The notes: generated from the letters alone by a model not told the origin. A DNA stretch of 64,000 nt from Burkholderia pyrrocinia (GCF_022809715.1 NZ_CP094460.1:124001-188000); one strand, 5' to 3'. Counted from the first letter of the stretch, positions 1 to 10,504 are shown. Numbers and translations: made by a program.

Positions 1-2184
1 CGCGAACGTGCCGCGCATCATCACGTCGTGGTTGCCGCGGCGCGAGCCATAGCTGTTGAAGTCGGCCTTCTGCACGCCGTTTTCCTTCAGCCACTTGCCT
101 GCCGGCGAATCTTCCTTGATCGAGCCTGCCGGGCTGATGTGGTCGGTCGTGACCGAGTCGCCGAAGATGCCCAGTGCGCGCGCGCCCTTGACCGACGGGA
201 TCGAAGCGGCCGGTTCCATCGAGAAGTCGTTGCCGAAGAACGGCGGCTCCGCGATGTACGTCGACTTCGGCCAGTCGTAGACCTGGCCCGATTCGCCCTC
301 GATCTTGCTCCAGAGGTCGCCCTTCTTGGTCAGCTTCGAGTAGTTGTCCTCGAACTTCTTCGGATCGAGCGCGAACTTGAGCAGCGCGTGGATTTCATCG
401 CTCGTCGGCCAGATGTCGCCGAGGTAGATGTCGCGGCCGCCCTTGCCCTTGCCGACCGGCTCGGTCATCAGGTCGCGCGTGATGTTGCCGGCGATCGCGT
501 ACGCGACGACGAGCGGCGGCGATGCGAGGAAGTTCGCGCGGATGTTCGGGTGGATACGCGCTTCGAAGTTACGGTTGCCCGACAGCACGGCTGCCGCGAC
601 GAGGTCGTTCTTCGTGATCGCTTCGTTCAGTTCCGGCGTCAGGTCGCCCGCGTTGCCGATACAGGTCGTGCAGCCGTAGGCCGCGACTTCGAAGCCGAGC
701 TTCGACAGGTAGGGCAGCAGGCCCGTTTTCGTCAGGTACTCGGTGACGATGCGCGATCCCGGCGCGAGCGACGTCTTGATGTGCGGTGCGACGGTCAGGC
801 CGGCTTCGACGGCCTTCTTCGCGAGCAGGCCGGCAGCCAGCAGCACGCTCGGGTTCGACGTGTTCGTGCACGACGTGATCGCGGCGATCAGCACGTCGCC
901 GTTCTTCACGTCGACGCCGTTGCTCGTCGTGTACTGCGTGTTCAGGTCGTCCGCCTTCTTCGCGAAGCCGTTCTCCGCGACCGGCTTCGAGAACAGGTCG
1001 GTGAACGTCGACTTGACGTTGCCGATCTCGATGCGGTCCTGCGGGCGCTTCGGGCCGGCCAGCGACGGTGCGACCGTTGCCAGGTCCAGCGTGACCGTCT
1101 TCGTGTAGTCGATGTCGCCGGCCTTCGGAATGCCGAACAGCTTCTGCGCCTTGAAGTAGTTTTCGAACGCGGCGATTTCCGCCTTCGTGCGGCCCGTGCC
1201 TTCGAAGTAGTCGATCGTCTTTTCGTCGACCGGGAAGAAGCCCATCGTCGCGCCGTATTCCGGCGCCATGTTGCCGATCGTTGCGCGGTCCGGCAGCGAC
1301 AGCGACTTCGTGCCTTCGCCGAAGAATTCGACGAACTTGCCGACGACCTTTTCCTTGCGCAGCATTTCGGTGATCGTCAGTACCAGGTCGGTAGCCGTCA
1401 CGCCTTCGCGCAGCTTGCCCTTCAGCTCGACGCCGACGACGTCCGGCGTCAGGAAGTACACCGGCTGGCCGAGCATGCCGGCTTCGGCTTCGATGCCGCC
1501 CACGCCCCAGCCGACCACGCCGATGCCGTTGATCATCGTCGTGTGGCTGTCCGTGCCGACGAGGGTGTCCGGGTAGTACACGGTGTCGCCGCCGTCCGCC
1601 TTCTTGTGGACGCCGCGCGCGAGATATTCGAGGTTCACCTGGTGGACGATGCCGACGCCCGGCGGCACGACCTTGAACGTGTCGAAGGCCTGCATGCCCC
1701 ACTTCATGAACTGGTAGCGCTCGTTGTTGCGCTGGAATTCCAGTTTCATGTTCAGGTCGAGCGCGTCCTTCTGGCGGAAGTAGTCGATCTGGACCGAGTG
1801 GTCGACGACGAGATCGACCGGGACCAGCGGCTCGATCTTCTTCGGATTCTTGCCCGTGCGCTCGGCGACGCCGCGCATGGCCGCGATGTCGGCGAGCAGC
1901 GGCACGCCCGTGAAGTCCTGCAGCACGACGCGCGACACCACGAACGGAATCTCGTCGACGCGCTTCGCGGTCGGCTTCCAGTTCGCGAGCTGCTCGATGT
2001 GCTCTTCGGTGATCTTCTTGCCGTCGTAGTTGCGCAGCACGGACTCGAGCACGATACGGATCGACACCGGCAGGCGCTCGATCTTCGTCTTCAGCTCCTT
2101 GCCGAGTTGCGGCAGCGAGTAGAACTTGCCTTTGCCGGAACCGCTGTCGAATTCCTTGAGGGTCTTGTGGAGATTGTGGGCCAT
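1..2184 (-). CDS. acnA: Aconitate hydratase A (partial, C-terminus outside window)
   Basis: Interconverts citrate and isocitrate through cis-aconitate in the cytosol; AcnA-type enzymes often also act on 2-methyl-cis-aconitate. The reading frame starts with MAHNLHKTL at 2184 and runs off the left edge after about 728 codons, so roughly the last 170-180 residues of a normal 900-residue AcnA are missing. The three [4Fe-4S] ligands are visible: Cys439 in ITSCTNTSN, and Cys505 and Cys508 in GCTTCIGN. The start of domain 4 ([19 protein letters not shown]) is also present. It lies 52 nt downstream of prpD on the same strand and is probably the last known gene of the leftward TCA arm. Confidence 0.95.
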   Translation of the reverse strand, partial: MAHNLHKTLKEFDSGSGKGKFYSLPQLGKELKTKIERLPVSIRIVLESVLRNYDGKKITEEHIEQLANWKPTAKRVDEIPFVVSRVVLQDFTGVPLLADIAAMRGVAERTGKNPKKIEPLVPVDLVVDHSVQIDYFRQKDALDLNMKLEFQRNNERYQFMKWGMQAFDTFKVVPPGVGIVHQVNLEYLARGVHKKADGGDTVYYPDTLVGTDSHTTMINGIGVVGWGVGGIEAEAGMLGQPVYFLTPDVVGVELKGKLREGVTATDLVLTITEMLRKEKVVGKFVEFFGEGTKSLSLPDRATIGNMAPEYGATMGFFPVDEKTIDYFEGTGRTKAEIAAFENYFKAQKLFGIPKAGDIDYTKTVTLDLATVAPSLAGPKRPQDRIEIGNVKSTFTDLFSKPVAENGFAKKADDLNTQYTTSNGVDVKNGDVLIAAITSCTNTSNPSVLLAAGLLAKKAVEAGLTVAPHIKTSLAPGSRIVTEYLTKTGLLPYLSKLGFEVAAYGCTTCIGNAGDLTPELNEAITKNDLVAAAVLSGNRNFEARIHPNIRANFLASPPLVVAYAIAGNITRDLMTEPVGKGKGGRDIYLGDIWPTSDEIHALLKFALDPKKFEDNYSKLTKKGDLWSKIEGESGQVYDWPKSTYIAEPPFFGNDFSMEPAASIPSVKGARALGIFGDSVTTDHISPAGSIKEDSPAGKWLKENGVQKADFNSYGSRRGNHDVMMRGTFA

Positions 2185-2236
2185 GGTGATTTTCCTGGGT
2201 TTAAGGCTAGGAAACAACGTGTCCTGTAGATGACGG

Positions 2237-3688
2237 CTATATCACATACAAGTCGACGTACTCATCGACCGGCATCGCTTCGAGCTTTGCCTGGTCCAGC
2301 GACACGTCGAGAATCGCTTGTTGCTGCTTTGCCGGGAAGCGGCGGGCGAGGTTGGTCCGGAACTTCTCGACCAGCAGCGGGATGCCGTCCGCGCGGCGTC
2401 GCTTGTGGCCGAGCGGGTATTCGACCGCCACTTCGGCAAGTTTCGATCCGTCCGTGAACTCGATCGTCAGTGCATTCGCGATCGATCGCTTGTCCGGATC
2501 GTGGTAATCCTTCGTGAACTGCGGATCCTCGACGCACACGGTTTTCGCGCGCAGCGCGTCGATGCGCGGGTCCGCTGCGGCCGCATCTTCATAATCGGCC
2601 GCGGTCAGCCGGCCGAACAGCAGCGGCACGGCGACCATGTACTGGATGCAGTGGTCGCGGTCGGCCGGATTGGCGAGCGGGCCCTGCTTGTCGATGATGC
2701 GGATCGCGGCCGCATGCGTGCGGATCGTGATCCGGCTGATGTCGTCGGTCGTGCGGCCCGCCGCGGCGAGCTGCGCGTGCAGCTGCAGCGCGGCCTCGGC
2801 GGCCGTCTGCGCGTGGAATTCGGCGGGGAACGCGATCTTGAACAGCACGTTTTCCATTACGTACGTGCCGTACGGGCGCTGGAAGCGGAACGGCTGCCCG
2901 TCGAACAACACGTCGTAGAAGCCCCAGGTTTTTGCGGTGAGCACCGACGGGTAGCCCATTTCGCCGGTTTTCGCGATCAGCGCGAGGCGCACCGCGCGGG
3001 ACGTGGCATCGCCGGCCGCCCACGACTTGCGCGAGCCCGTGTTCGGTGCGTGGCGGTAGGTGCGCAGCGCGTGGCCGTCGACGAACGCGTTGGATACCGC
3101 GTTGATCAGCTCGTCGCGCGTGAGCCCGAGCAGCCGGCCGACGACGGCCGTCGACGCGACCTTCACGAGCAGCACGTGGTCGAGCCCGACCGCATTGAAC
3201 GAATTCTCGAGTGCGAGGCAGCCCTGGATCTCGTGGGCCTGGATCATCGCGACCAGCACGTCGCGCATGAGCAGCGGCTTCCGGCCGGCCGCGACGGCCG
3301 TGCGGGAGAGCCAGTCGGCCGTCGCCAGGATTCCGCCGAGATTGTCGGACGGATGGCCCCATTCGGCGGCGAGCCAGGTGTCGTTGAAGTCCAGCCAGCG
3401 GATCATCGCGCCGATGTCGAACGCGGCCTGGACGGGATCGAGCTGGAAGGACGTGCCGGGCACCTTCGCGCCGTTCGGCACGATCGTGCCGGGCACGACG
3501 GGGCCGAGCAGCTTGGTGCAGGCAGGGTAGGACAGCGCCTCGAGTCCGCATCCGAGCGTGTCGATCAGGCAATGACGCGCCGTCTCCAGCGCGAGCGCGC
3601 TGTCGATGCCGGTGTTCAGCACGTAGTCGACGATGTCGACGAGTACCGTATCCGGAGCAGGGCGGACGTTGGAGACCGGGGCGGACAT
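2237..3688 (-). CDS. prpD: MmgE/PrpD family 2-methylcitrate dehydratase-like protein
   Basis: This 483-residue protein has the full length and motifs of PrpD ([21 protein letters not shown] region near residue 97, [11 protein letters not shown] near residue 345). PrpD dehydrates 2-methylcitrate to 2-methyl-cis-aconitate, which an aconitase then hydrates. It is followed 52 nt later by acnA and preceded 22 nt upstream by a small secreted-protein gene. No prpB, prpC or PrpR gene is in the window, so this copy sits with TCA genes rather than in a methylcitrate operon. A side activity on citrate is known for PrpD enzymes and would fit the context. Start is the ATG at 3688. Confidence 0.88.
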   Translation of the reverse strand: MSAPVSNVRPAPDTVLVDIVDYVLNTGIDSALALETARHCLIDTLGCGLEALSYPACTKLLGPVVPGTIVPNGAKVPGTSFQLDPVQAAFDIGAMIRWLDFNDTWLAAEWGHPSDNLGGILATADWLSRTAVAAGRKPLLMRDVLVAMIQAHEIQGCLALENSFNAVGLDHVLLVKVASTAVVGRLLGLTRDELINAVSNAFVDGHALRTYRHAPNTGSRKSWAAGDATSRAVRLALIAKTGEMGYPSVLTAKTWGFYDVLFDGQPFRFQRPYGTYVMENVLFKIAFPAEFHAQTAAEAALQLHAQLAAAGRTTDDISRITIRTHAAAIRIIDKQGPLANPADRDHCIQYMVAVPLLFGRLTAADYEDAAAADPRIDALRAKTVCVEDPQFTKDYHDPDKRSIANALTIEFTDGSKLAEVAVEYPLGHKRRRADGIPLLVEKFRTNLARRFPAKQQQAILDVSLDQAKLEAMPVDEYVDLYVI

Positions 3689-3710
3689 CGAGGGGCCGGG
3701 GGGAACGCGC

Positions 3711-4226
3711 TTAGTTCGTTGCCGGCTTCAGCTCGTTCGACTGCGTCGGTGCCGGCGTGCCTTGCGCCATTTCCGGCGTCACGCACTCGTCCGCGAGGCG
3801 CTCGCCGCCGTTCGCGTCGGAGAACAGCATCGCCTTGGACGGGATCACGACCAGCTTGAAGCCTGCTGCCGGATCGTAGAACGTGTCGGCGCCCGTCGTC
3901 GTGGCCTGACGCGGCAGCTTGTAGTTCTTCTTCGCCCAGTGAACCGTGACGACCTGGTCGCGCTTCATGTCGCCGGCGAGGTCGAACGACAGGCCATCCT
4001 TACAGGCCCACTTGACCGCGCCGTCCGGTACCGGATCGACCTTGGCAGCGGCGCGCGCCTGCGCCTTCTTGCTGCGCGGGATGATGCGCTTGGCCGGCGC
4101 CGGGCGCTTGGCCGCGGCCTTCTTCGCGGTCGTGGTGGCCGTACCCTGGGCAAACGCGCTCGGAGCCGAGACCAGCATCGTGGCGGACAAGGCGCCGATG
4201 GCGGTAGCGATCAGGAGTTTCTTCAT
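3711..4226 (-). CDS. Secreted protein with MliC-like C-type lysozyme inhibitor domain
   Basis: This 171-residue protein has an N-terminal Sec signal peptide ([20 protein letters not shown], cleaved after the AFA at about residue 26). A Lys/Ala/Arg-rich linker covers about residues 33-62 and a compact domain about 72-150. The domain pattern W-x-C-x-DG-x-x-F-x-L, V-x-W, YKL, GAD-x-FYD, KAMLFSD and a closing EC resembles MliC/PliC lysozyme inhibitors, with two Cys able to form a disulphide. There is no lipobox, so a free periplasmic form is expected. It sits inside the mdh-to-acnA series, an odd place for an envelope protein. The fold call is moderate; it may simply be a conserved hypothetical. 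Confidence 0.6.
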   Translation of the reverse strand: MKKLLIATAIGALSATMLVSAPSAFAQGTATTTAKKAAAKRPAPAKRIIPRSKKAQARAAAKVDPVPDGAVKWACKDGLSFDLAGDMKRDQVVTVHWAKKNYKLPRQATTTGADTFYDPAAGFKLVVIPSKAMLFSDANGGERLADECVTPEMAQGTPAPTQSNELKPATN

Positions 4227-4259
4227 GGAGTCAGAACCTTTCGATAATCAGTTGACAAG

Positions 4260-4283
4260 GGCCGGCAATCGAAGCTGCCGGCC
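4260..4283. other. Stem-loop upstream of the MliC-like gene
   Basis: GGCCGGCA (4260-4267) and TGCCGGCC (4276-4283) form a perfect 8-bp stem with an 8-nt loop in the 230-nt gap between the CitE-like gene and the MliC-like gene. No U-tract follows on either strand, so it could be a pause or Rho-assisted stop, or a processing element. The rest of the gap shows no clear promoter to me. Confidence 0.4.
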
Positions 4284-4456
4284 GGTTTGAAACTGCACGC
4301 GCCCCGAAAGCGCGCAGCGGCCGCTATTTTCACCTATTTGGCCGCGCATACATCAGGTTTTCGGGCTCCGTTACGTTTTTTGTCGTTTCGCAAACCTCTG
4401 TCCGGTTCGCGCCCCGGCGAATGCATGAAATTCGTGTATCGGCCGGCGGCGCGCGC

Positions 4457-5461
4457 TCACTGCGCGTCGCCCGCGGCGGCCGGGCCGAACAGCGGCGCGG
4501 CCTCGGCCGGTACGGGCTGGCCGGTGGCCCGCGCGCGGCGCAGCACCGACCAGTAATAGCGATAACTCGCGCGATCGTGCAGCGTATCACCGTGGCGCGT
4601 CGGGCCCCAGTCGGCGGCCTGCGCGGCGAGCAGGATCTCGGCGGCCAGCACGACCTCGTCGGTGCGCGGCGCGAATGCGTCGACGATCGGGCGGATCTGC
4701 GCGGGGTGGATGCTCCACATCCGCGTGAACGCGAATTCGTCGCGCGCGCGGCGCGCATCGGCGGCGACGACGCTCATGTCGCGCACCTCGGTCGTCACGT
4801 TGTGCGACGGCGTCTTGCCGTGCGCGTGGCAGGCCGCGGCGATTTCCAGCTTCGCGCGGCGCACGAGCGGATGTTCGAACTGGCCGGGCGAGCGCATCGC
4901 GGCATCGGGAATCGCGCCGTGGTGCGCGGACACGAAATCCATCAGCCCGAAGCTCAGCGTGCCGACCATCGGCAGCGCGGCGAGGGCGGCCGCCTGCGCG
5001 AGCGCGCCGTGCGTCTCGACCAGCACGTCGACCGGGATCGGCTGCGCGATGCCGAGCTCGCGGCGCGTACCTTCGATGAACGCGGCCATTTCGGCCGCGT
5101 CGGCGGCGTTCGCGATCTTCGGCAGCGTGATGTAGGCGGGTGCGCGGGCGGCGCGCAGCACGATGCGGACGTCGTCGCGCCAGTGCGGGTGGGAAAAGTC
5201 GTGGATCCGTACGCCGACGCGCCCGAAGCGGTTCTCGGCGCTGCCGAGCAGCTCGGCGACGAGTTCCGCGTGCGCGGCTTCCTGGCCGACGGCCGCGCCG
5301 TCCTCGCAGTCGAGCGTGATGTCGAATACGGGGCCCGTTTCGGCCTGCAGCGCGAGCGACTTGCGCATCAGCTTCTCGCTGCCCGCGTAGTGATCGCAGC
5401 ATGGCAGGATCGCGGGCGGGGACGCCCCGTCGTACAGCACTTGTGCAGGAGTGAGCGCGGC
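4457..5461 (-). CDS. HpcH/HpaI aldolase / citrate lyase beta-like protein
   Basis: This is a TIM-barrel C-C lyase of the CitE/HpcH superfamily. The evidence is FDITLDCEDGA (Asp and Glu ligands for Mg), VRIHDFSHPHW with the substrate-binding Arg, LVETHGALAQ (second metal Glu) and SFGLMDFVSAHHG. The chosen start MAALTPAQVL gives 334 residues, a normal family length. An ATG 81 nt upstream at 5542 would add a 27-residue Pro/Arg-rich extension that looks non-native. No CitD or CitF partner is present, so it is not an ATP-independent citrate lyase. A CoA-thioester lyase of malyl-CoA or citramalyl-CoA type, or a related aldolase, is likelier. It lies downstream of mdh on the same strand. Confidence 0.8.
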   Translation of the reverse strand, partial: AALTPAQVLYDGASPPAILPCCDHYAGSEKLMRKSLALQAETGPVFDITLDCEDGAAVGQEAAHAELVAELLGSAENRFGRVGVRIHDFSHPHWRDDVRIVLRAARAPAYITLPKIANAADAAEMAAFIEGTRRELGIAQPIPVDVLVETHGALAQAAALAALPMVGTLSFGLMDFVSAHHGAIPDAAMRSPGQFEHPLVRRAKLEIAAACHAHGKTPSHNVTTEVRDMSVVAADARRARDEFAFTRMWSIHPAQIRPIVDAFAPRTDEVVLAAEILLAAQAADWGPTRHGDTLHDRASYRYYWSVLRRARATGQPVPAEAAPLFGPAAAGDAQ

Positions 5462-5576
5462 CATCTCTTCTACGTCAGGGAAGCGGGTCAACGTGGAGAA
5501 AATCGGATTCGGGCGCGTTCTGGGCCGATGCGCGGGGCGCACGAGGCGGCAAAACGTGCCCGGATCGGATCGGGCG

Positions 5577-5603
5577 GCAGGGCCGGCGGCTTGCCGGCCC
5601 TGC
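5577..5603 (-). terminator. GC-rich stem-loop after mdh, no U-tract
   Basis: GCAGGGCCGGC (5577-5587) and GCCGGCCCTGC (5593-5603) form a perfect 11-bp stem with a 5-nt loop between mdh and the CitE-like gene. In the leftward transcript no run of U follows. It may pause polymerase, protect the mdh 3' end or give partial termination rather than act as a classical terminator. Confidence 0.45.
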
Positions 5604-5644
5604 GATGACGGGCTGCCCGGAGGCGGCCCGTCGCGGTGCCGAAT

Positions 5645-6631
5645 TTAGTTCTTCAGCAGGTGGGCGACGCCATCGCGCTCTTCGAGCAGCTCGGCCAGCG
5701 TGCCGTCCATCTTCTCGCGCGAGAACGCGTCGATTTCCAGGCCTTCGACGCGCTTGTACTCGCCGTTTTCGCAAACGACCGGCACGCCGTAGATGATGTC
5801 TTCGGGGATGCCGTACGAGCCGTCCGACGGGATGCCCATCGTGACCCACTTGCCGTTCGTGCCGAGCACCCAGTCACGGACGTGGTCGATCGCCGCGTTG
5901 GCTGCCGACGCCGCCGACGACAGGCCGCGCGCTTCGATGATCGCCGCGCCGCGCTTGCCGACGGTCGGGATGAACGTGTCGCGGTTCCACACGTCGTCGT
6001 TGATCAGCTTCAGCATCGATTCGCCTTCGGCGGTCGCGAAGCGGAAGTCCGGGTACATCGTCGGCGAGTGGTTGCCCCACACGGCGAGCTTCTCGATCGA
6101 CGCGACCGGCTTGCCCGACTTGGCGGCGAGCTGCGACAGCGCGCGGTTGTGGTCGAGGCGCAGCATGGCCGTGAAGTTCTTCTTCGGCAGATCCGGTGCC
6201 GACTTCATCGCGATGTACGCGTTCGTGTTCGCCGGGTTGCCGACGACCAGCACCTTCACGTCGCGGCTCGCGACTTCGTTCAGCGCAGCGCCCTGAACCG
6301 TGAAGATCTCGGCGTTCGCCGACAGCAGGTCCTTGCGCTCCATGCCCTTCGAGCGCGGACGTGCACCGACCAGCAGCGCGACGTCTGCATCCTTGAATGC
6401 AACCTTCGGATCGTCGGTGATCACGACGCCCGCGAGCAGCGGGAACGCGCAATCGTCGAGTTCCATCACGACGCCTTTGACGGCGGCTTGGGCTTGCGGG
6501 AGGTCGAGCAGTTGCAGGATGACCGGCTGGTCCTTGCCGAGCAGGTCGCCGTTCGCGATGCGGAACAGCAGGGAGTAAGCGATTTGACCTGCGGCGCCGG
6601 TGACGGCAACGCGCTTTGCGGGCTTAGCCAT
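5645..6631 (-). CDS. mdh: Malate dehydrogenase
   Basis: NAD-dependent oxidation of malate to oxaloacetate in the TCA cycle. The 328-residue protein has the Rossmann motif [12 protein letters not shown] at residues 9-20, the NAD-site Asp in LLDLPQ, the substrate-binding mobile loop [15 protein letters not shown], the NPANTNAY segment, RLDHNRA and the catalytic His in VWGNHSPTM. Length and motifs match the beta-proteobacterial enzyme. It is the first gene of the leftward arm and is divergent from the gntR/sdh arm. A promoter is predicted just upstream (see 6816-6844). Confidence 0.97.
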
Positions 6632-6815
6632 TGAAAATCTCCAGGACGGGTGAAGCGTTGGACGCTAGCGAAAACGCCATTCTATGCGCGTTGTGCGTAA
6701 CGTTGCATTGAAGCAGGGCGGAGGACTCGCGATGGCAGACGCGGTGAACCTGGAGACGGCCGTGGCACGTAGCCTGGGACGCGCTTTTGCACCCGCGAAC
6801 CCTTGCTCGACCGGG

Positions 6816-6844
6816 AGTGTAGGAGCCGTCACGCGCAAAGTCAA
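6816..6844 (-). promoter_or_regulatory. Predicted sigma70 promoter for mdh
   Basis: On the minus strand TTGACT (6844-6839) and TACACT (6821-6816) are separated by exactly 17 bp, giving -35 and -10 matches of 5/6 and 4/6. The start point would be about 175 nt before the mdh ATG, leaving a long leader. The GntR-type palindrome at 6856-6871 lies directly upstream of the -35 box. Confidence 0.55.
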
Positions 6845-6855
6845 ACGGTATCATA

Positions 6856-6871
6856 TGTCTTATATAAGACA
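6856..6871. promoter_or_regulatory. Perfect 16-bp palindrome, likely GntR-family operator
   Basis: TGTCTTATATAAGACA is a perfect inverted repeat in the mdh-gntR intergenic region. It is AT-rich in an otherwise GC-rich setting. It is 12 bp upstream of the predicted mdh -35 box and about 50 bp upstream of gntR, so a regulator bound here could control both arms. Palindromes of this size are typical of GntR/HutC dimers, and the adjacent gene encodes such a protein; the pairing is inferred. Confidence 0.6.
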
Positions 6872-6919
6872 GATGTTTTGCGGAAATTGAGTGGACGAAA
6901 AAGTGCGGTTTGTGATGAA

Positions 6920-7744
6920 ATGCGCGCCATGACATCGAACCAGGCGAATACCGCGAATCAGACCGGCGCAGGCGGCCCAGGGCAGCCGGGCGCGAGCGAT
7001 TCCGCGCCTTCGCCCGCGGCGTCTGCGTCGCCGACGTTCAGCCCGTTATACCAGCAGATCAAGTCATTGATCACGCAAAGTCTCGAAACCGGCGAATGGA
7101 AGCCGGGCGAGATCATTCCGAGCGAAGTGGAGCTCGCGGCCCGTTACAAGGTCAGCCAGGGCACCGTTCGCAAGGCGATCGACGAACTGGCCGCCGAAAA
7201 CCTCGTGGTCCGGCGGCAGGGTAAGGGTACTTTTGTTGCAACGCACAACGAGGATCGCGCGCAATTCCGCTTCCTGCGTCTGCTTGCCGACGACGGTGCC
7301 GAGCACCCGCACGTGAGCCGCCTGCTCGAATGCCGGCGCCTGCGTGCGCCGGCCGAGATCGCGCGGCAGCTCGACCTGAAGCCGGCCGATCCCGTCGTGC
7401 AGGTGCGCCGCCTGCTGGAGTTCGACAGCGAGGTGACGGTGCTCGACGAGATCTGGCTGCCGGGCGCGATGTTTCGCGGGCTCACGTTCGAGCGGCTGAG
7501 CGAGTACAAGGGGCCGCTCTATGCGATGTTCGAGACGGAGTTCGGCACGCGGATGATCCGCGCGACGGAGAAGATTCGCGCGGTCGCGGCGGATCCGGCG
7601 GTGGCCGACCTGCTGCACGTGCCCGCGGGTTTTCCGTTGCTGTCGGTCGAGCGCGTGTCCTATACGTACGGGGATCGGCCGGTGGAAGTGCGGCGCGGCT
7701 GGTATGTCACAACCGGGTACTACTATCAGAATGACTTGAGCTGA
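6920..7744 (+). CDS. GntR-family regulator, HutC/UTRA type
   Basis: This 274-residue regulator has an N-terminal Ala/Gly/Ser-rich tail of about 40 residues and a GntR winged helix (YQQIKSLITQSLETGEWKPG, then IPSEVELAARYKVSQGTVRKAIDEL and RRQGKGTFV). A UTRA ligand-binding domain follows at about residues 120-270. ATG at 6920 or the in-frame ATG at 6929 could each be the start; neither has a strong Shine-Dalgarno sequence. It sits between the mdh and sdhC arms, next to a palindrome, so it probably senses a TCA-related metabolite and controls one or both arms. The ligand is unknown. Confidence 0.88.
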   Translation: MRAMTSNQANTANQTGAGGPGQPGASDSAPSPAASASPTFSPLYQQIKSLITQSLETGEWKPGEIIPSEVELAARYKVSQGTVRKAIDELAAENLVVRRQGKGTFVATHNEDRAQFRFLRLLADDGAEHPHVSRLLECRRLRAPAEIARQLDLKPADPVVQVRRLLEFDSEVTVLDEIWLPGAMFRGLTFERLSEYKGPLYAMFETEFGTRMIRATEKIRAVAADPAVADLLHVPAGFPLLSVERVSYTYGDRPVEVRRGWYVTTGYYYQNDLS

Positions 7745-7914
7745 CGACGGTTCGGCTCAAGCCGAGTGCATTCGCGTCTCCCACGCTCGCGAAGCACGTT
7801 TCGGGCCGCCTTTGTTCTCGTTCGCGCAACTATCCAGAGCAGACTTTCGCTGCAGCGCGATATAAAAAGGCGCTAAAATCGCGGATTAGTGTGACAACAT
7901 AGTAGGGGTCTAGC

Positions 7915-8331
7915 ATGACTGACGCAGTAAGAAAACCGAGACCGGAATACCGGAACATCGGATTCGGCGATATCACGATGAAATATCGCATGCCGCTGGC
8001 AGCGACTTTGTCGATCCTCCATCGAGTCAGCGGCGCGCTGCTGTTCTTGTTCCTGCCGTTCCTGCTGTTCCTCTTCGATCAGAGCCTGACGTCCGAGCTC
8101 AGCTTCGAAGTCTTCAAGGCCTTCCTCTCCAACATCGTCGTCAAGCTGATCGTCCTCGCGTTGTCCTGGGCTTTCTTCCACCATTTCTGCGCCGGCATTC
8201 GCCACCTGCTGATGGACGTCAACCACGACGCCGTCACGAAGGAAAGCGGCAAGCGGACGGCAGTCGTCGTCTTTGTCGTCTCGATCGCACTGACGATCGC
8301 CATGGCACTCAAACTGTTCGGAGCATTCTAA
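7915..8331 (+). CDS. sdhC: Succinate dehydrogenase cytochrome b556 subunit
   Basis: This is a membrane anchor of complex II that helps bind heme b and ubiquinone. The 138-residue protein carries the SdhC signature ILHRVSGALLF near residue 35 and the heme-ligand region HHFCAGIRHLLMD. Three transmembrane helices fall at about residues 30-55, 70-95 and 112-136. It is the first gene of sdhCDAB-sdhE, with an AGGGG ribosome site at 7904. The 170 nt upstream contain a TAAAAT -10-like box at 7874-7879 but no good -35, which suggests activator-dependent transcription. Confidence 0.96.
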   Translation: MTDAVRKPRPEYRNIGFGDITMKYRMPLAATLSILHRVSGALLFLFLPFLLFLFDQSLTSELSFEVFKAFLSNIVVKLIVLALSWAFFHHFCAGIRHLLMDVNHDAVTKESGKRTAVVVFVVSIALTIAMALKLFGAF

Positions 8332-8335
8332 GAAA

Positions 8336-8704
8336 ATGGCAGCCAATAACCGAATCGGCTCGAAGCGCCTCGTCGTCGGCGCACACTACGGCCTGCGCGA
8401 CTGGCTTGCGCAGCGCATCACCGCCACGATCATGGCGGTCTACACGGTCATCCTGCTCGTCCTGTTCTTCGGCGCACACGACTTCTCGTACGAAGGCTGG
8501 GCGTCGATCTTCTCCGCGCAATGGATGAAGCTCGCGACCTTCGTGATGCTGCTTTCCCTCTTCTACCACGCATGGGTCGGCGTGCGCGACATCTGGATGG
8601 ATTACGTGAAGCCCGTCGGTGTGCGCCTGCTGCTGCAATCGCTGACCATCGTCTGGCTGCTCGCATGTGCGGGCTACGCCGCGCAGATTCTCTGGAGAGT
8701 GTAA
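8336..8704 (+). CDS. sdhD: Succinate dehydrogenase hydrophobic membrane anchor
   Basis: Second membrane subunit of complex II, 122 residues with three predicted helices (about 25-48, 57-82 and 93-118). It contains the SdhD motif GVRDIWMDYVKP, whose Asp/Tyr region lies at the quinone site. It starts 4 nt after the sdhC stop and ends 3 nt before sdhA, consistent with tight translational coupling. Confidence 0.95.
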   Translation: MAANNRIGSKRLVVGAHYGLRDWLAQRITATIMAVYTVILLVLFFGAHDFSYEGWASIFSAQWMKLATFVMLLSLFYHAWVGVRDIWMDYVKPVGVRLLLQSLTIVWLLACAGYAAQILWRV

Positions 8705-8707
8705 AGA

Positions 8708-10483
8708 ATGGCTGCAATCAAAACTTCCCTCCCGCGTCGCAAGTTCGACGTAGTGATCGTCGGCGCGGGCGGCTCCGGCTTGCGCGCGGCGCTGCAACTG
8801 TCGCGCGCGGGCCTGTCGGTCGGCGTGCTGTCGAAGGTGTTCCCGACGCGTTCGCACACGGTGGCCGCGCAGGGCGGCATCGGTGCGTCGCTCGGCAACA
8901 TGAGCGAAGACAACTGGCACTTCCACTTCTACGACACGATCAAGGGCTCCGACTGGCTCGGCGACCAGGACGCGATCGAATTCATGTGCCGTGAAGCGCC
9001 GAACGTCGTGTACGAACTCGAGCACTTCGGCATGCCGTTCGACCGCAACGCGGACGGCACGATCTACCAGCGTCCGTTCGGCGGCCACACCGCGAACTAC
9101 GGCGAGAAGCCGGTCCAGCGCGCTTGCGCGGCCGCCGACCGTACCGGTCACGCGCTGCTGCACACGCTGTACCAGCAGAACGTCGAGGCAAAGACGCAGT
9201 TCTTCGTCGAATGGATGGCGCTCGACCTGATCCGCGACGCGGACGGCGACGTGCTCGGCGTGACGGCCCTCGAGATGGAGACGGGCGACGTCTACATCAT
9301 GGAAGGCAAGACGACGCTGTTCGCGACGGGCGGCGCAGGCCGGATCTTCGCGGCATCGACCAACGCGTTCATCAACACCGGCGACGGCCTCGGCATGGCT
9401 GCGCGTTCGGGCATCGCGCTGCAAGACATGGAGTTCTGGCAGTTCCACCCGACCGGCGTGGCCGGCGCGGGCGTGCTGATCACCGAAGGCGTGCGCGGCG
9501 AAGGCGGCATCCTGCGCAACGCGAACGGCGAGCGCTTCATGGAGCGCTATGCACCGACGCTGAAGGATCTGGCGCCGCGTGACTTCGTGTCGCGCTCGAT
9601 GGACCAGGAAATCAAGGAAGGCCGCGGCGTGGGTCCGAACAAGGATCACGTGCTGCTCGACCTGTCGCACATCGGCGCCGAGACGATCATGAAGCGTCTG
9701 CCGTCGATCCGCGAAATCGCGCTGAAGTTCGCGAACGTCGATGCGATCAAGGAACCGATCCCGGTCGTCCCGACGATCCACTACCAGATGGGCGGCATCC
9801 CGACCAACATCCACGGTCAGGTCGTCGGCACGTCGCGCGATCACAAGGAACCGGTCAACGGCTTCTACGCAGTGGGCGAGTGCTCGTGCGTGTCCGTGCA
9901 CGGCGCGAATCGCCTCGGCACGAACTCGCTGCTGGACCTCGTGGTGTTCGGCCGTGCGGCCGGCAACCACATCGTCGAGCACGTGAAGAACCAGAAGGAA
10001 CACAAGCCGCTGCCGGCCGATGCAGGCGAATTCTCGCTGGCGCGCCTGAACAAGCTCGACAAGTCGACGTCGGGCGAATACACGCAGGACGTCGCGAACG
10101 ACATCCGCGCGACGATGCAGAAGCACGCAGGCGTGTTCCGCACGTCGGCGCTGCTGAAGGAAGGCGTCGACCAGATGGCCGGCCTGGCGGCGCGCGTGGA
10201 AAGCATCCACCTGAAGGACAAGTCGAAGGTGTTCAACACCGCGCGCGTCGAAGCGCTCGAGCTGGAGAACCTGATCGAAGTCGCCCGCGCGACGATGGTG
10301 TCGGCGGAAGCGCGCAAGGAAAGCCGCGGCGCGCACGCACACAGCGACTACGAACACCGCGACGACGAGAACTGGCTGCGCCACACGCTGTGGTACAGCG
10401 AAGGCGATCGCCTCGACTACAAGCCGGTCCAAATGAAGCCGCTGACGGTCGAATCCGTGCCGCCGAAGCCGCGCACGTTCTAA
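8708..10483 (+). CDS. sdhA: Succinate dehydrogenase flavoprotein subunit
   Basis: Catalytic subunit of complex II, oxidising succinate to fumarate with covalently bound FAD. The 591-residue protein has the dinucleotide-binding [14 protein letters not shown] near residue 19, the FAD-attachment histidine in [17 protein letters not shown], the active-site segment [21 protein letters not shown], and the C-terminal [14 protein letters not shown]. Length is typical. Flavinylation normally needs SdhE, whose gene lies downstream in the same operon. Confidence 0.98.
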   Translation: MAAIKTSLPRRKFDVVIVGAGGSGLRAALQLSRAGLSVGVLSKVFPTRSHTVAAQGGIGASLGNMSEDNWHFHFYDTIKGSDWLGDQDAIEFMCREAPNVVYELEHFGMPFDRNADGTIYQRPFGGHTANYGEKPVQRACAAADRTGHALLHTLYQQNVEAKTQFFVEWMALDLIRDADGDVLGVTALEMETGDVYIMEGKTTLFATGGAGRIFAASTNAFINTGDGLGMAARSGIALQDMEFWQFHPTGVAGAGVLITEGVRGEGGILRNANGERFMERYAPTLKDLAPRDFVSRSMDQEIKEGRGVGPNKDHVLLDLSHIGAETIMKRLPSIREIALKFANVDAIKEPIPVVPTIHYQMGGIPTNIHGQVVGTSRDHKEPVNGFYAVGECSCVSVHGANRLGTNSLLDLVVFGRAAGNHIVEHVKNQKEHKPLPADAGEFSLARLNKLDKSTSGEYTQDVANDIRATMQKHAGVFRTSALLKEGVDQMAGLAARVESIHLKDKSKVFNTARVEALELENLIEVARATMVSAEARKESRGAHAHSDYEHRDDENWLRHTLWYSEGDRLDYKPVQMKPLTVESVPPKPRTF

Positions 10484-10504
10484 GCCGAGTCAAAGGAATC
10501 CGAA

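Noticed and set aside
28..2229. A 733-codon open frame antisense to acnA
   Set aside because: Arg/Asp-rich composition with no recognisable domain, lying exactly opposite the aconitase codons; a common by-product of high third-position GC. The same applies to long frames opposite or beside many other genes here.
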